From Eutrigla gurnardus (Eukaryota; Chordata; Actinopteri; Perciformes; Triglidae): DNA of 64,000 nt. Under the pieces are notes generated by a model. The model did no database searches. It was given only the letters and a program-made list of their open reading frames with translations, and had not been told where the DNA came from. The stretch lies in contig OY741284.1 in NCBI GenBank assembly GCA_963514095.1, positions 11,366,835 through 11,430,834 on the forward strand, given 5' to 3'. A program made the translations under genes and the position numbers. Of this stretch, positions 40,244 to 52,300 are shown one piece after another (position 1 is the stretch's first letter; the number at the start of each line of letters is the position of its first letter).

Positions 40244-43200
40244 ATGGCGGACACTGAAGGGACTCGCAGTCCGGACCAACTGAACAGATTCGAGAAACTG
40301 ACACACAGGCCGCCGCACGGTGAGACGTTAGCAGGTCGGTCAACAACATGCTAACGACGGCTTTTAACGGAACGTCGGCACATTCTGGCACTCAAATTTT
40401 TAAAAAAAGAGACCAACTGCTCCACGTACAAATACCGCGTATTTGCTTGTTTAAAGGAAACGTCACCCTTACCGGTGACATTGCTAGCAAGCTAGCAACA
40501 TCCAGCTACTCCGCCTATTTCAGCAACTCAGCTTTTCAGCAACCATATCCAAGATAATACGTGCTATTAAATAGTGTATTGACCTTTTGTAAAACGCTTG
40601 TTTTTTAGCTGCACAGTCGCGTTAGTAACTATATGACCTGAAACACCATCATTGGTTCGGGTTTACAGACCGGCTGCAGTGTTTTTTTTAGGAGATCGGG
40701 GGCTGTGGACTGGATACCAAGCATTTAATAGTCATCTCCACAACATAGTATTTAAAGCACATAACGTTACATGATTGAGATGACCCACCATGTGTGTGGG
40801 GGGAAAGAGAGCATCTGATTTCTAACCATTATCACTTGGCTGTTTAGTGTTACATTTATGTGGTGGTACAGATTCTGGTGCTGGTCTTTGCTCTTTTTTT
40901 GCTGCCCAGCTATGTACAGTACACAGTCCAACTCAGGTTCCTCTGACATCAGGCTGCAGAAGATATCCAATGGCCTAGATCACTGATAGCTACCATAGAC
41001 ATGTGCATAAAAAGATTAAAGGTTTTCTATGATAAGGTAATGGTAACTCACTTTGGACACCAAACCAGACATTTAAATAGCCCTTATTGATTAGATGCCT
41101 AAAGAAACAGTCGTTTCAGCCATGTTGGTAGAGGTTTGGGCTCGTCTCACATGTCAGAAGTGAATGTGACATGTGTGAGCGTGTAGCTTTCTGAGCACAC
41201 ACTCTCACCCATTTAAGGTTTGACAACATTTAGGTCTTCTTCCTCACAAGTTTGAGGCCAGTAAATTGTGGTCTGCTATAAATCTGAGTTATGTGATAAG
41301 ATTTGAGACAAATAAAACATCCAGAACGTTTGTAGTTTTACTGGCATTAGATCTGTTACCATGTGGACGTTTGATCATGCCTAACACTGCTCTACTCGGT
41401 CTCTGTTCGCATCCAATTACAGACCTGATTTATTAAAAAGGCATTGGTTGGCGGACACATCGGTGCATAGTTGTAGATAGGCTTCGGTTCTATTAATAGC
41501 GCATTAAACAAAGCATTATTACATTTGGCTTAATGTGCTCTGCGTTCCATAGTCGTGTGCTTGCTGATAGAAGACTAATCCTTCAAGGCCAAACATATCA
41601 GTATCATGGTGATGTTTTATTCTCTATTTGCATTGCTTTACTTATCAGGTGAAACTCTGAGGCTGTCAGAAAGAGATGTGAATATGTCTGTATTTTAACT
41701 ACAGTAACTTATGATATGGATAGACTTCTACCTCGAAGTCGGAGTGGCACTTAATTTGGACTGCACTAAATGGGCTGTATAAGCACCATAATGAAGAAGA
41801 CACGCTTAAGTATTATCACTGAAGGTTGTTACGGCTTGTTGTCTCCAAGCAGAATACGTTGAGTGTGTGTACAGTATGGTGTTTCCCTGCTTTCTGTCAG
41901 GGCATGCGGGATGATCCTCCAGCTGTCTGTAAAAAAAGGAAGAATGATGAATAAATAAATCAGCTTTTACAAAGCAATCCATTAATACAAAATGTGACTC
42001 CATACCGATACAAGCAGAAGGATTTTAGGACATTCTGAAAAGTGCAACCAGTGATATTTACCTCAATTCAGACGTATTTATTTGTTTCGGGCATCCGTAG
42101 CTTGTATCTCCATTAGCATGCTACCCATCCTCATCTTTTGTTCCTCCCGCTGCAGGTCATCGTACTCCCCCTGCCCGCAGTGGGCACCGCTGTGTAGCTG
42201 ACAACACTAACCTGTATGTGTTTGGAGGGTACAACCCTGACTACGACGAGTCAGGAGGCTCGGAGAACGAAGACTACCCGCTGTTCAGGGAGCTATGGAG
42301 GTACCACTTTGCCACAGGCTGCTGGCAGCAGATTCGAACGGAGGGCTACATGCCCACAGAGCTGGCGTCTATGTCAGGTGAGACATGCTTTGTAGTTTTG
42401 AACATTTTCATACTTAACGTATTTATAGACAAAACAAAATCCAGTTTTCTGTGAAAAATGTGTATTAACGTCGATGTTGCGGTGTTTCTTCAGCTGTTTT
42501 GCACGGCAACAACCTCCTGGTGTTTGGCGGCACCGGGATTCCCTTTGGTGAAAATAATGGCAACGACGTGCATGTTTGTAATGTGAAGTACAAGCGGTGG
42601 TCACTACTCAACTGTCGGGGGAAGAAGCCCAACAGAATCTACGGACAGGTAAGCTCATAAATCAGCCTGTAGTTTGATGGCATTAGAGCTGCTTCTTACT
42701 GGGCCGTTACTTCATATCTTTCCTCCTCCAGGCAATGGTCATCATAAACGGCTTCCTGTACGTGTTTGGGGGGACAACGGGTTACATCTACAGCACGGAC
42801 CTGCACAGGCTGGACCTGACCACCAGGGAGTGGATCCACCTTAAGCCTAACAACCCTCCGGACGACTTGCCTGAAGAACGGTACGCCTTTCATGATGCCT
42901 GAATGTGTTACTGGATCCAACCGAGCTAGGGATCTTTTCAGCTTAGTCCAACTCCCTGACATGCCGTGTTGTTGTGTGTCAAAAAGGTACAGGCATGAAA
43001 TAGCACATGACGGACAGAGGATCTACATTCTGGGAGGAGGTACTTCCTGGACATCTTACCCTCTGGACAAGGTACTACACCACAACGCGTATACTCAAAC
43101 ACATTTAACCGCACCTTTAAAATATTAATTACAGTTTATGCTACAGTTTCATTTTGCACACGAGCCAAATTTGAATCACTGCTACTCTCATGGTAAATAC

Positions 43201-43992
43201 GCCATCTTTTTTTAATAGATACATGCTTACAATCTGGAGACCAATTCCTGGGAGGAGATTACAACTAAACCTCACGACAAAATAGGTCTGTATTAACACT
43301 CGCTCCTAACCAAGCCTGTCTTGTTCTCTTTCACACCATTCTAAAGTCCCTGTGCTTTTGACAGGGTATCCTGCTCCTCGGAGATGCCATAGCTGTGTAC
43401 AAATACGAAATGGTGAGAACTTTCCAGATGCTACTGGCATTTGATACATCACATCGTCATATGTTAAGCTGATTTTAAAAAGTGTACAACATGAACGGTA
43501 TCTGTCCATTTGCTTTTCCCACTGCAGATGTATTTATCTGTGGGGGATACAACGGGGAATTGATATTAGCGGATCTGTGGAAGATCAGCCTGCAGACTTT
43601 CCAGTGGAGTAAGCTACCAGCAGTGATGCCAGAGCCAGCCTACTTCCACTGTGCTGCCGTCACCCCAGTTAGTGCACACTACCCTCTCTAATCACTATGA
43701 ATATGTTGATTAAATCTCTGTAGTTTAGAGGTAATGAATATAATACTCACACCTACCTCTCTTCCCTTCACTCCGTCCCCAGGCTGGCTGTATGTACGTC
43801 CACGGTGGCGTGGTGAACATCCACGAGAACAAGAGAACGGGCTCTCTGTTTAAGATCTGGCTGGCTGGGCCCAGTCTGCTGGAGCTATGCTGGGAGAAGC
43901 TCCTCAAGGCCTTTCCCCACCTGACTTCACTCCCCACCATGCAGCTGCTCAACCTGGGCCTCACACAGGAACTCATTGAACGCTTGAAATAG
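40244..43992 (+). CDS. klhdc10: Kelch domain-containing protein 10 (nine coding exons)
   Basis: Coding exons: 40244-40319, 42156-42377, 42494-42648, 42732-42880, 42987-43071, 43219-43285, 43365-43412, 43528-43667, 43783-43992. They total 1152 nt, 383 residues. Near-identity to human KLHDC10 runs from GHRCVADNTNLYVFGGYNPD through six kelch blades (LLVFGGTGIPFG, LYVFGGTTGYIY, IYILGGGTSW, VFICGGYNGE, MYVHGGVVNIHE). The C-terminal helix SLLELCWEKLLKAF (345-358) is a BC-box-like elongin-binding segment. The family acts as CUL2 substrate receptors for C-terminal glycine degrons and alanine tails, and activates ASK1. The protein is about 60 residues shorter than human because the Gly-rich N-terminus is absent; exon 1 encodes MADTEGTRSPDQLNRF, matching human QLNRF. 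All introns are GT-AG. Confidence 0.97.
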
Positions 43993-45310
43993 GCCACGCA
44001 GCGAAAAAGACGGACAAATGAATGGATGGGACAGCCTGGGCTGGACTCTGAGGAGATGAGGTCTGACAGAGCACAGAATTAAATTCATAGCAAATTTCTC
44101 GGGAAAAAAAATGCCCTCTCCTTCCCCTGCCTAACGTAGCCCCGCCTTAAAACCAAAAAAACAATAGGATGCCTTTTTTTTCTTTTTGCAGTTTCAGTAA
44201 TGATAAATAGAAAGTAATGTGGAATGGTTTATGGATTTTACCCCCCCTCCCCTCCCGCCACAACAGTTCCTTACATGATGCCTTTGCGTCAAGCTAAACA
44301 TGAATATTCCTGCTTCTCATCCTCCAAACCGTGACAGCTGGAAGACTTTTATTTTGCCATGCCATGTTTTCAAAGACTGCCCTCCACATTTTTAAAAGAA
44401 AAATCTGCCTTCTCTAGTACTTTTAAGAATTCTGTGCAAAAGAAGAATGCATGTGTATTTATTTCAATTCTCATCACCTGAAATTGCTGTTTGCACACTG
44501 TCTTGCATATTTGTGGACATTTACTTCTTTCTTTTTTTTGATATGGATCCGTTAAACAGTCTAAAAAGTGGCAGAAAATGGTTTTGCCAAAAGGACCATG
44601 TCAGTGTTTTGCACATTTCAGCCAATTTAATTCAAATCTCATGTATTGTTTTCATTTCTGCTGGCAAGATTTTTTCAAATGTTCTTGCGACCTTCCAGGC
44701 AGCCTTCTTGCTTCACTTATTCCCCTATGGTATGAAATTGAACTTCTAGAAGCTTGAGACTAGCTGTACTTTAGCTACATATTCAATCACTGATTTTTCG
44801 TGCATTTTTAATGTTAAAGTTATGTTATTTTTGCATACATTTGACATAAAACAAGACACGATGGTCACGGGATTAACCATGTTAAATTTGAAGTCTAAGT
44901 TGTATTCTATGTTGTCTGCCTGGAGGGAAGGAAAAACATTTAAAAAGTTTTATTTCATGTTATGGTATGCCTAATATATGTTGTTTGTGATAAGTTAGCT
45001 AAAACATGCAGAAACACTGTATGATCTTAAGTGTGAAGAAAAGTTTTCGATAATGAGTTGGCCTACATCTGAGCCCTTGCATTTCCTGTATTTCCATCAT
45101 TCATTATGTCACAGCCTAGTCTGGGAAAAAAATGTCTGCAAACAAGTTTAAAAAAGGTGGGTATCTTCAAAAAGTATTTGATTTCCATGCAGTTCACTTG
45201 CAGCTCTCATCTGTAAACCAAACCATGCAACACATCACTGTGAATCTGGTGCTGTTTTAAATTAATTCAAAATGCTTTTATTTGAATAAAGACTTAATTC
45301 TGGAAAGAAA
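43993..45310 (+). other. klhdc10: klhdc10 3'UTR
   Basis: AT-rich non-coding sequence from the stop codon to the AATAAA at 45285. If the distal signal at 45950 is used, the UTR extends a further 0.66 kb. Boundaries are inferred from the signals. Confidence 0.65.
45285..45290 (+). terminator. klhdc10: klhdc10 proximal poly(A) signal AATAAA
   Basis: Canonical AATAAA 1.29 kb after the stop codon, followed by a G/T-rich stretch (CTCTTGTTGGTGGGAGTTG) about 30 bp downstream, as expected for a cleavage site. Confidence 0.7.
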
Positions 45311-45949
45311 TCCACTTCCTCTCTTGTTGGTGGGAGTTGCTTCAGTAGCAGGCGTACACCGACGTTTGCGTTTACTGCAGTGCCTTTTTTCAAACTTTTA
45401 ACGAGGCTGGAATTTCAATATGGGCAGTATTAGATCTTTGCATGTTTAAAGCAAATGTTTAACTGTTTTTAAGTACATATAATCACTCGACATCTTAGTG
45501 GAAACAACAACAATTTCATATGCCGTTTGGAGGATGCAGAGGCTTCGTATTCTCTTCTTGTTGGTGGCAGACGGATTAGATTTAAAAGGACAGGATGCGG
45601 CCTATTGGGCTTTTGGGTATTAATCCTAAAAGCACATATTCAATCTGTCAAGTCAATGTGTTCAAAGCATGTTTGCATAATTAATTTAGCAGATGCCAAA
45701 TAATGTTGCCACTTCCACAACATGATTATAATGAGAGGTGAAGCGAGACCCAGGGTGGGACGTTGGCCTGAGCTTTGATCTGCCTGCACTTCTTTTTAAC
45801 CTGACCCTTCGTTACTGCATAACACTACTTTGTGCACTGCTTTTTACATTAACACCATCAAACCTTTACGTTGGGACATAGTTTTTAAAAAGGTGACCAC
45901 TAAAATGTTGTACAGTGGGCTTGTGTGAATGTTGTGTTGGAGTACTGTC

Positions 45950-45955
45950 AATAAA
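45950..45955 (+). terminator. klhdc10: Possible klhdc10 distal poly(A) signal
   Basis: Second plus-strand AATAAA, 155 bp from the opposing cax signal. Use is unproven. Confidence 0.35.
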
Positions 45956-46109
45956 ATGTTCTGTAAATAACTCCCCCATTCCCTTCGCTTGACTAATTAT
46001 TAGCGTCATAAATAAAGCCAAATTGCAGGATCTATCCTGAGCGACTAAAAGGTAGCGAAGCACTTTTATAAAACTGTGAAATAAGACTGTTTTTTTCAAA
46101 ATTTGCTTA

Positions 46110-46115
46110 TTTATT
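46110..46115 (-). terminator. Probable cax poly(A) signal
   Basis: Minus-strand AATAAA (TTTATT on the plus strand), 265 bp after the cax stop codon at 46380. Confidence 0.55.
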
Positions 46116-46379
46116 ATGTCCTTTATAAACCACATATTACAATACATCAAAACCAAAAAATGAATACCATCAAACTCACATTTTTTTTATGACAGAACTG
46201 GGAATATGTTCAGGTGCGCAAACCATTCAGCATCATATTTACAAAAAAAAATTTACTTCCAACTGCGCTGTCAAATTTCAGAACTCAACTTTGACCTTCA
46301 CTTTGTGCCACTGAACCCATACCACCAAGATGAGGGATTTGTGTATTTTTGTGGCATAAATGTTGGGAGCCTTAGGAGA

Positions 46380-49300
46380 TCAACAAGAGCGCGGAGAAGG
46401 AGCAAAGTAGTAAAGGGCCAATAGGATGAGATAGACCACCACAAGAGCAGTGCCTGCAAACAAAACAGAGTTGATTCAAATCACCAACATTCAAGCTAAC
46501 CCACAGGCAAGCATCCTCTCGGATGGTTTAGATGTTAGATAAGACTAAATGCTAACAAACCTAATGTTCTCTCTCTCTCTGTGTGAATCGATGTGCGTTT
46601 TTCTCTTCACTTACCTTGAAAGTAGTCACACTTCCCATCCATGAAGATGTAATTGACCAGAATGACGCTGAAGATGCTGGACCATAGATGAATGTCACTG
46701 AACACAAGCACGAATCCAACATCCTGGGGAGAAAAAAAATAAAAAGGTTAGCCAAGTCAGGATTTAAATAATTGCAGAATGTAAAGGAAGCCGTTAATCA
46801 CAAAATGGGATACTTACATAAAAGGCGTTGAAGAGTATGAGCAGTGGAATCTGAATCATGCAGACCTGTACGGCGATGCAACTGCCCACTTCAAGGCTGG
46901 AGACAAACATATACACAAGTTAAAATATTCTTTTTACAATGGCTTAATTAATCTTGGTAAACATTTTCATAAAAAGTAAAACAAATCCATATTTATAAAT
47001 GAGTAAAAGTACAAATTAGACATTTAGACAAATTAGCTTTTTTATGCATTCAATATTTCTGCTTGATTGCCAGATCTACCATGGCTCAAAATGAAAAATT
47101 ATCCTACAGCAGCACATCGACTCGTACCTCAGGCTGATGTTGTTCTGCAGTGCAAACTGGATCCCGTTAACAATCTCAGGAAGCTCCGGCACCATGGCCA
47201 ACAACGTAACACCGATGAAGTACTGCCAAAGGTGACACAGCAGAGACAAACTTAGGTCATTATACCTCAACACATTAGGGAACACCGAGACAACATTTAT
47301 TCTTAACTCTTGGACCAATGAAACTTGTAATCTTAGTAACGTTTATCTTCCTCTTTTTCCGTTTTGAATACCTGGGAGATGGTGGAATTGGTCAGCATGG
47401 GCTCAATGTTCTCTGTGCTGAGGTCGGCACAGCAAGCCATCAATATTGTGGCAGCAATCAGCATCCCAAGAGACTTTATCCGGGACCAGTGGACTACATG
47501 ATGACCTGCCGGTGACACACACACACATAATAAGTCTATAGAGTTGAACATTTATGACTTACCTCACTGCTGCAGGGAGCATTTTAGCCCCTTTTTTTCC
47601 ATCCAATCAAGGCAGAAGTATGAACTTTCCGCGTTTAAGTCCTTCACCCTCGCATGCTTCAGGGTTACATGCACAAATATAGCAGGCAGCTTTGCCATTT
47701 TGTGCTCCTTCGCCCAATAGAAGACTACATGCACATCACACATATACACACACACACACCTGTCTGGAAGTGGCCGCTGGAAACAAGGCTGGTATTAATA
47801 CACGTGTTGGCTACAAGGTGCTGGCCACCGGTGACCTCACCGGTGGGATGGTAGTTTGTGGCGCCCTCTTGTGTGTACTGACCACCGTGCGCCTGGCCCC
47901 CATGACCGTCGCTGATGTGGATGTCGTAGATGTGGGAGTGGGTTTTCAGTGTGAAGATGAGGCCGATCAGGTACGCAGCAGGCAGCAGCACAGAAATGGT
48001 GTACACCAGGGGCCTGGAACACATTTTGGGGGTTTAGATCACTATTGTGTTGATACATTTAAAACTAGACCTCCTGTCTTGCCACTGTATTCCTTTATTT
48101 CCATCCATGTCCTTCACAAATGTGATCACTTTTTCTTCTCTTTGTGTGAAATTAGCATAATAAGCATATTCATTCTTGACTAAAGCCCAAAAATAGATTT
48201 TTTTTGCGGTCACCACCTAATTATAATCAGTTCTACTAAGTGGACGAACGTGCCAGATTTTAAGAAATTTGCCTGAGGCGTTTCTGAGATATCACATTCC
48301 AGAGAGTGGGAGGGACGTGAGGTCACGGTGACCTTTGACCACCAAGATCATAAATCAATCCATCCTCGAGTCCAGGTGGACATTTGTGCCAAATATAAAG
48401 AAAATTCCTTTTTAATTGTCTGCATGAAGCACCTGGACTTACTCAATATGGGACAGCATCTGTGGGTCTGCTTCACTCTGTTAAAAACAAAAACAAAAAG
48501 GTGAAAATTAACAATGAAATCATTCAATGAAACATTTTTATACATTTTACAAGAAGGTTAAGTGAAGCAGCCCACCATGTCATAGTGACAGTCCTTGCAG
48601 CTGAAGGGTTCGCTGCCATTGCCTGGAGAATGGGTGCAGCCTTCACACACCAGATTGCCGAAGGCCTTGGAGAAGAGGGTGGGAGCAAACACACCTGGGG
48701 ACAATATTAAAACAGGAGGTCTTAAGAATCTGCGAGTGGAGGACACGGTGCATGAACGAGTTATAAGTGCAGCTGCCATACATGCCTCCTACGGATATGA
48801 AGAGCAAAGCTGAGCTCACGCCAGCTGACCGACTGTTAAATCGTTGCTCCCGGTGTTTGATTCCCCCGATGATCATACAGATGCCCTGTGCAGGCGACAA
48901 ACACAGTCAGCCAGAGGTTTATAAAATCACATCAAAATAGGATCGTGCCAACTGGTCTGCACACTCACAGGTACGAACAGAATACATCCGAGTAAGGTCC
49001 CGGTGAGCGCCGCCTTCACGATCTCTTCGTAACACTTGGTGCCGGCGTTGTATCCCCGCAGCAGCGCCGTGATGTAGAACGTCATCTCTGTTATGGAGCC
49101 GAACGTGGCGTTCACCACAGCTCCCACCGCAAAGTTGCTCTGCGCAGAAATACTGCAGGGAACACACACTCAGCTAAAATATATACATAGTGTGAGAATG
49201 AATGCGTAGTGATCAGCTAACCCTTACCTGGCTATGCCCATGCCGATATAGTAGGATAGAGGAATGATGGAAGTGATGGCTGTGGCAAACTTGGTCTCCG

Positions 49301-52300
49301 CGCTGCAGAAATTGTGCTCGTGGTCAACGTAGCCAATAATGAGAGTGATAAACACCAGGGGGAGCAGGTCTGCAGGGGACATGGACTTAAGGAGAACAAG
49401 TTCATGGGCAGCAGATAGACCAGGAATGAAGATAGTGCACAGCCAGCACAGCCAACCAGCCAAAAAGGATACTGAGAGCAAAAATGTTGATTCCTTGGAT
49501 AGTGTATTTGTAGTAATACACATTGAACGCTTGATAACAGCATAAGATGACTTTGGAGTCACTGGCAAACGCCTGCAGAGGAGAACAGAAGACAACTCTC
49601 CTGAAAAATTAATGTATAAGATGTCAACAGACAATTAACAGATGAGGTTTAAAAACACAAATCTACTTCCCTATAGTAAGGGTAAATGGACCTGCATTAG
49701 CGCCTTTCTAGCTAATTGGCTACTCAAGGCACTTTACACTACATTCAGTCTCTTTTACCCGTTCACACACCGTCTGCACATCAGGATCTAACTCATTCAC
49801 ACACATTCACACACCGAGGACGCAGCATCGGGGGCAATAGGGGGTTCAGTATCTTGTTCAAGGACACTTTGGCATGTAGACCGGAGGAGCCGGGAGTCGA
49901 ACCGCCTTCTGATTGGAGGACGACTCGCTCTACCTCCGAGCCTCTAGTGAGATCTCGATATAATAAAAAACAAGCAACACATCCTGGTTACTCCTCCATG
50001 TCTGTGTCAATGTTCACATGGAGTCAATTCCTAATAAAAACTAAATAAATCAGATTATAAACTATGTACAGAACATTTTAAATTCCACTTGAGGGGGTGT
50101 GAACTATTTGTGATTTGGGTGAACTGACCCTTTAAAAAAAAAAGAGTCATAGACACACTAATAAGATTGCTATACACACACTGCAACAGCTAGTGCTGTC
50201 ATCACACAACATGTGGAGCTATTTCAGTTACAGTAAACGTTACCATAGCTAACTGGGCGGCTATAAAAAAACCTTGCAGTTGGTGTTTTTAAAAGCGTGA
50301 CGAGAGCTGCAAAAAGGAAAATACTGCACACATTCCTGCCTTGACATCTTTCTCCCGACCGACCGCAGACGTGTCGAGAATAAAATGAGCACACGGACCT
50401 TTTCCAGTCTGTGGACCTGAATGTCCTCGGGGGCCATGAGGAGGACAGTGGTCATCGTGCGAGCGTTCATCTTGGAGACGGGTATGGAGAAGACCAGCAG
50501 CCAAGAGAGCACACAGGCCAGGGAGTGGACCACAGCCAGGACGGGGTAACCCAGCAACAACCACACATATGTGCTGACGCGACACTGAGGAGAGACAAAG
50601 AATAACTCAGAAGTAAAGAAATATAATAGACTTTCATCACATCCAGTGATTAAAAGACATTGTGCCTTTCTTACCCAGCGGATTGACCTTTTTCCTGTGG
50701 GTGCTTCTGGGACGGGGATCTCCACGGGGATGGGGGAGGATATCAGAAGAGGCGCCGCATCCTTGTCCCTACTGTCTTCATTGTCCCTCTCTTCAGGGAT
50801 GACCTCAAACTTCGGAGGCTTCACAATGGTTCGCTTGACTACATCACCGGCCTGAATAGAGCAGAGACGGCAACAGGAATAATTACTTGTTAAGCATCTA
50901 AATTAACAAGACTCGATACTTAAATATTGGAATGTTATTATACTATATATGAAAATACCTTTTCTATCAACTTCTCGAATGGCCAAATAAAGTAGCACGC
51001 CATCCTAAAGCAAAGTTTGCCTAAAAGAAAAGAAGCAAAAACACAAAGTGGCATGATGTTCCATATTTGAAGGCATGCTACAATGCTGAGTGAAGCAGCT
51101 GGATTATAGGTGACGTACCATAAGGGGCACCGAAGATTGTTAGAAACATTACAGGGCAGATGAGGAAGTAGAATAAAGATATCCACCATCCAAATAAAAC
51201 GACGTAAATGATGTTCCCAAAGGTGACGACTGAGCCTGCAAGAGAGGAGACGTCACAAACACACATCCGTCTGTATGAGGATGTTAAACAGACGTAAAGT
51301 GCAAAGAGAGAAAAGGGGAAGAAATACCTTCATGAGACTTAACAATGCTAAGATCAGAGTGGAGCTCTCTGATGATGTCTGATCGGTCTTCAATGGGCTT
51401 CTCCGTTACATTGCCCTTCCACTTCCTGAAGCCAAACTGGGGAGAAACAAAAGGGTGATTTTGGATTAAAAAACTGTCTATTGAAATACCGGACGATGTG
51501 AAAATGCCACAGTCAAAATAATTGCGATTCACGATATTAGGCTGATAATCATCAAAATATGGTTAAAACTAGACTATTTTTCACTTGTCTACCATGATAG
51601 GAAGGTAGACGGCTAATTCAAGTCACTCGTGATGATATTTAAGATTATCCCAATAATAGAAATTCCCCACAATCAAATTATTATGAGTGTTTTATTCCAT
51701 ATCTTGCCCCTCGATTGACCCACAGTTTAAGAAACATAACATTTTACTACGCTAGGAAAACAGTAAATGCATCCTTTTAACATCTACATTTTGTGTTAAC
51801 GTGGCAAGACCTTAATCAATTCCTTATTGAATAGAACTGAAACTGATACAGAGATCAGGTGCAGGTGAGTGAAAAGTGTGGCCTTAACCGGGTCGTGGCC
51901 CACCTTGTAGTTGTTGGCCTCCCGGTGTGCCTCCACCTCATTCTCCGCCCTGATCGTGGTCCTCGAGGTGCCTTCGTGCCAGCCCTCCTCTCCATACCGG
52001 GACGGCGTGGATCGGGAGGTGCAGTGTGCTCCTGAGCAGAGGAGAGAGAAAAAAAAAAGTGTTAAATGCGACGTTAACTCATTCACAACAAGGACTTGTC
52101 GTCGTGGTTTCAACTGGTTCACCTCTGTGGACGGCGAGGAAACATTTGGGCGTGTAGTGGCAGAAGTTATGGGCAGAGGTGTTTGGGGAGGGTGTCGCCG
52201 CCGTGCCCAGCTCGGGATGCTGGGAGCCCACGCAGAGCGAATCCGTTTGGGGATGTCGCTGTGGAAACCGATGATGTTGATGATGATCGGGGTCCACAGA

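Noticed and set aside
49224..49634. 136-codon minus-strand open frame continuous across cax exons 9 and 10
   Set aside because: It reads through the U12-type intron. Exon 9 in this frame does not give CAX sequence, whereas the spliced product does.
49840..49945. Possible tRNA gene (box A and box B on the minus strand)
   Set aside because: The sequence continues into a SINE body with the ATTTACC-type tail, so it is the head of a retroposon rather than a functional tRNA.
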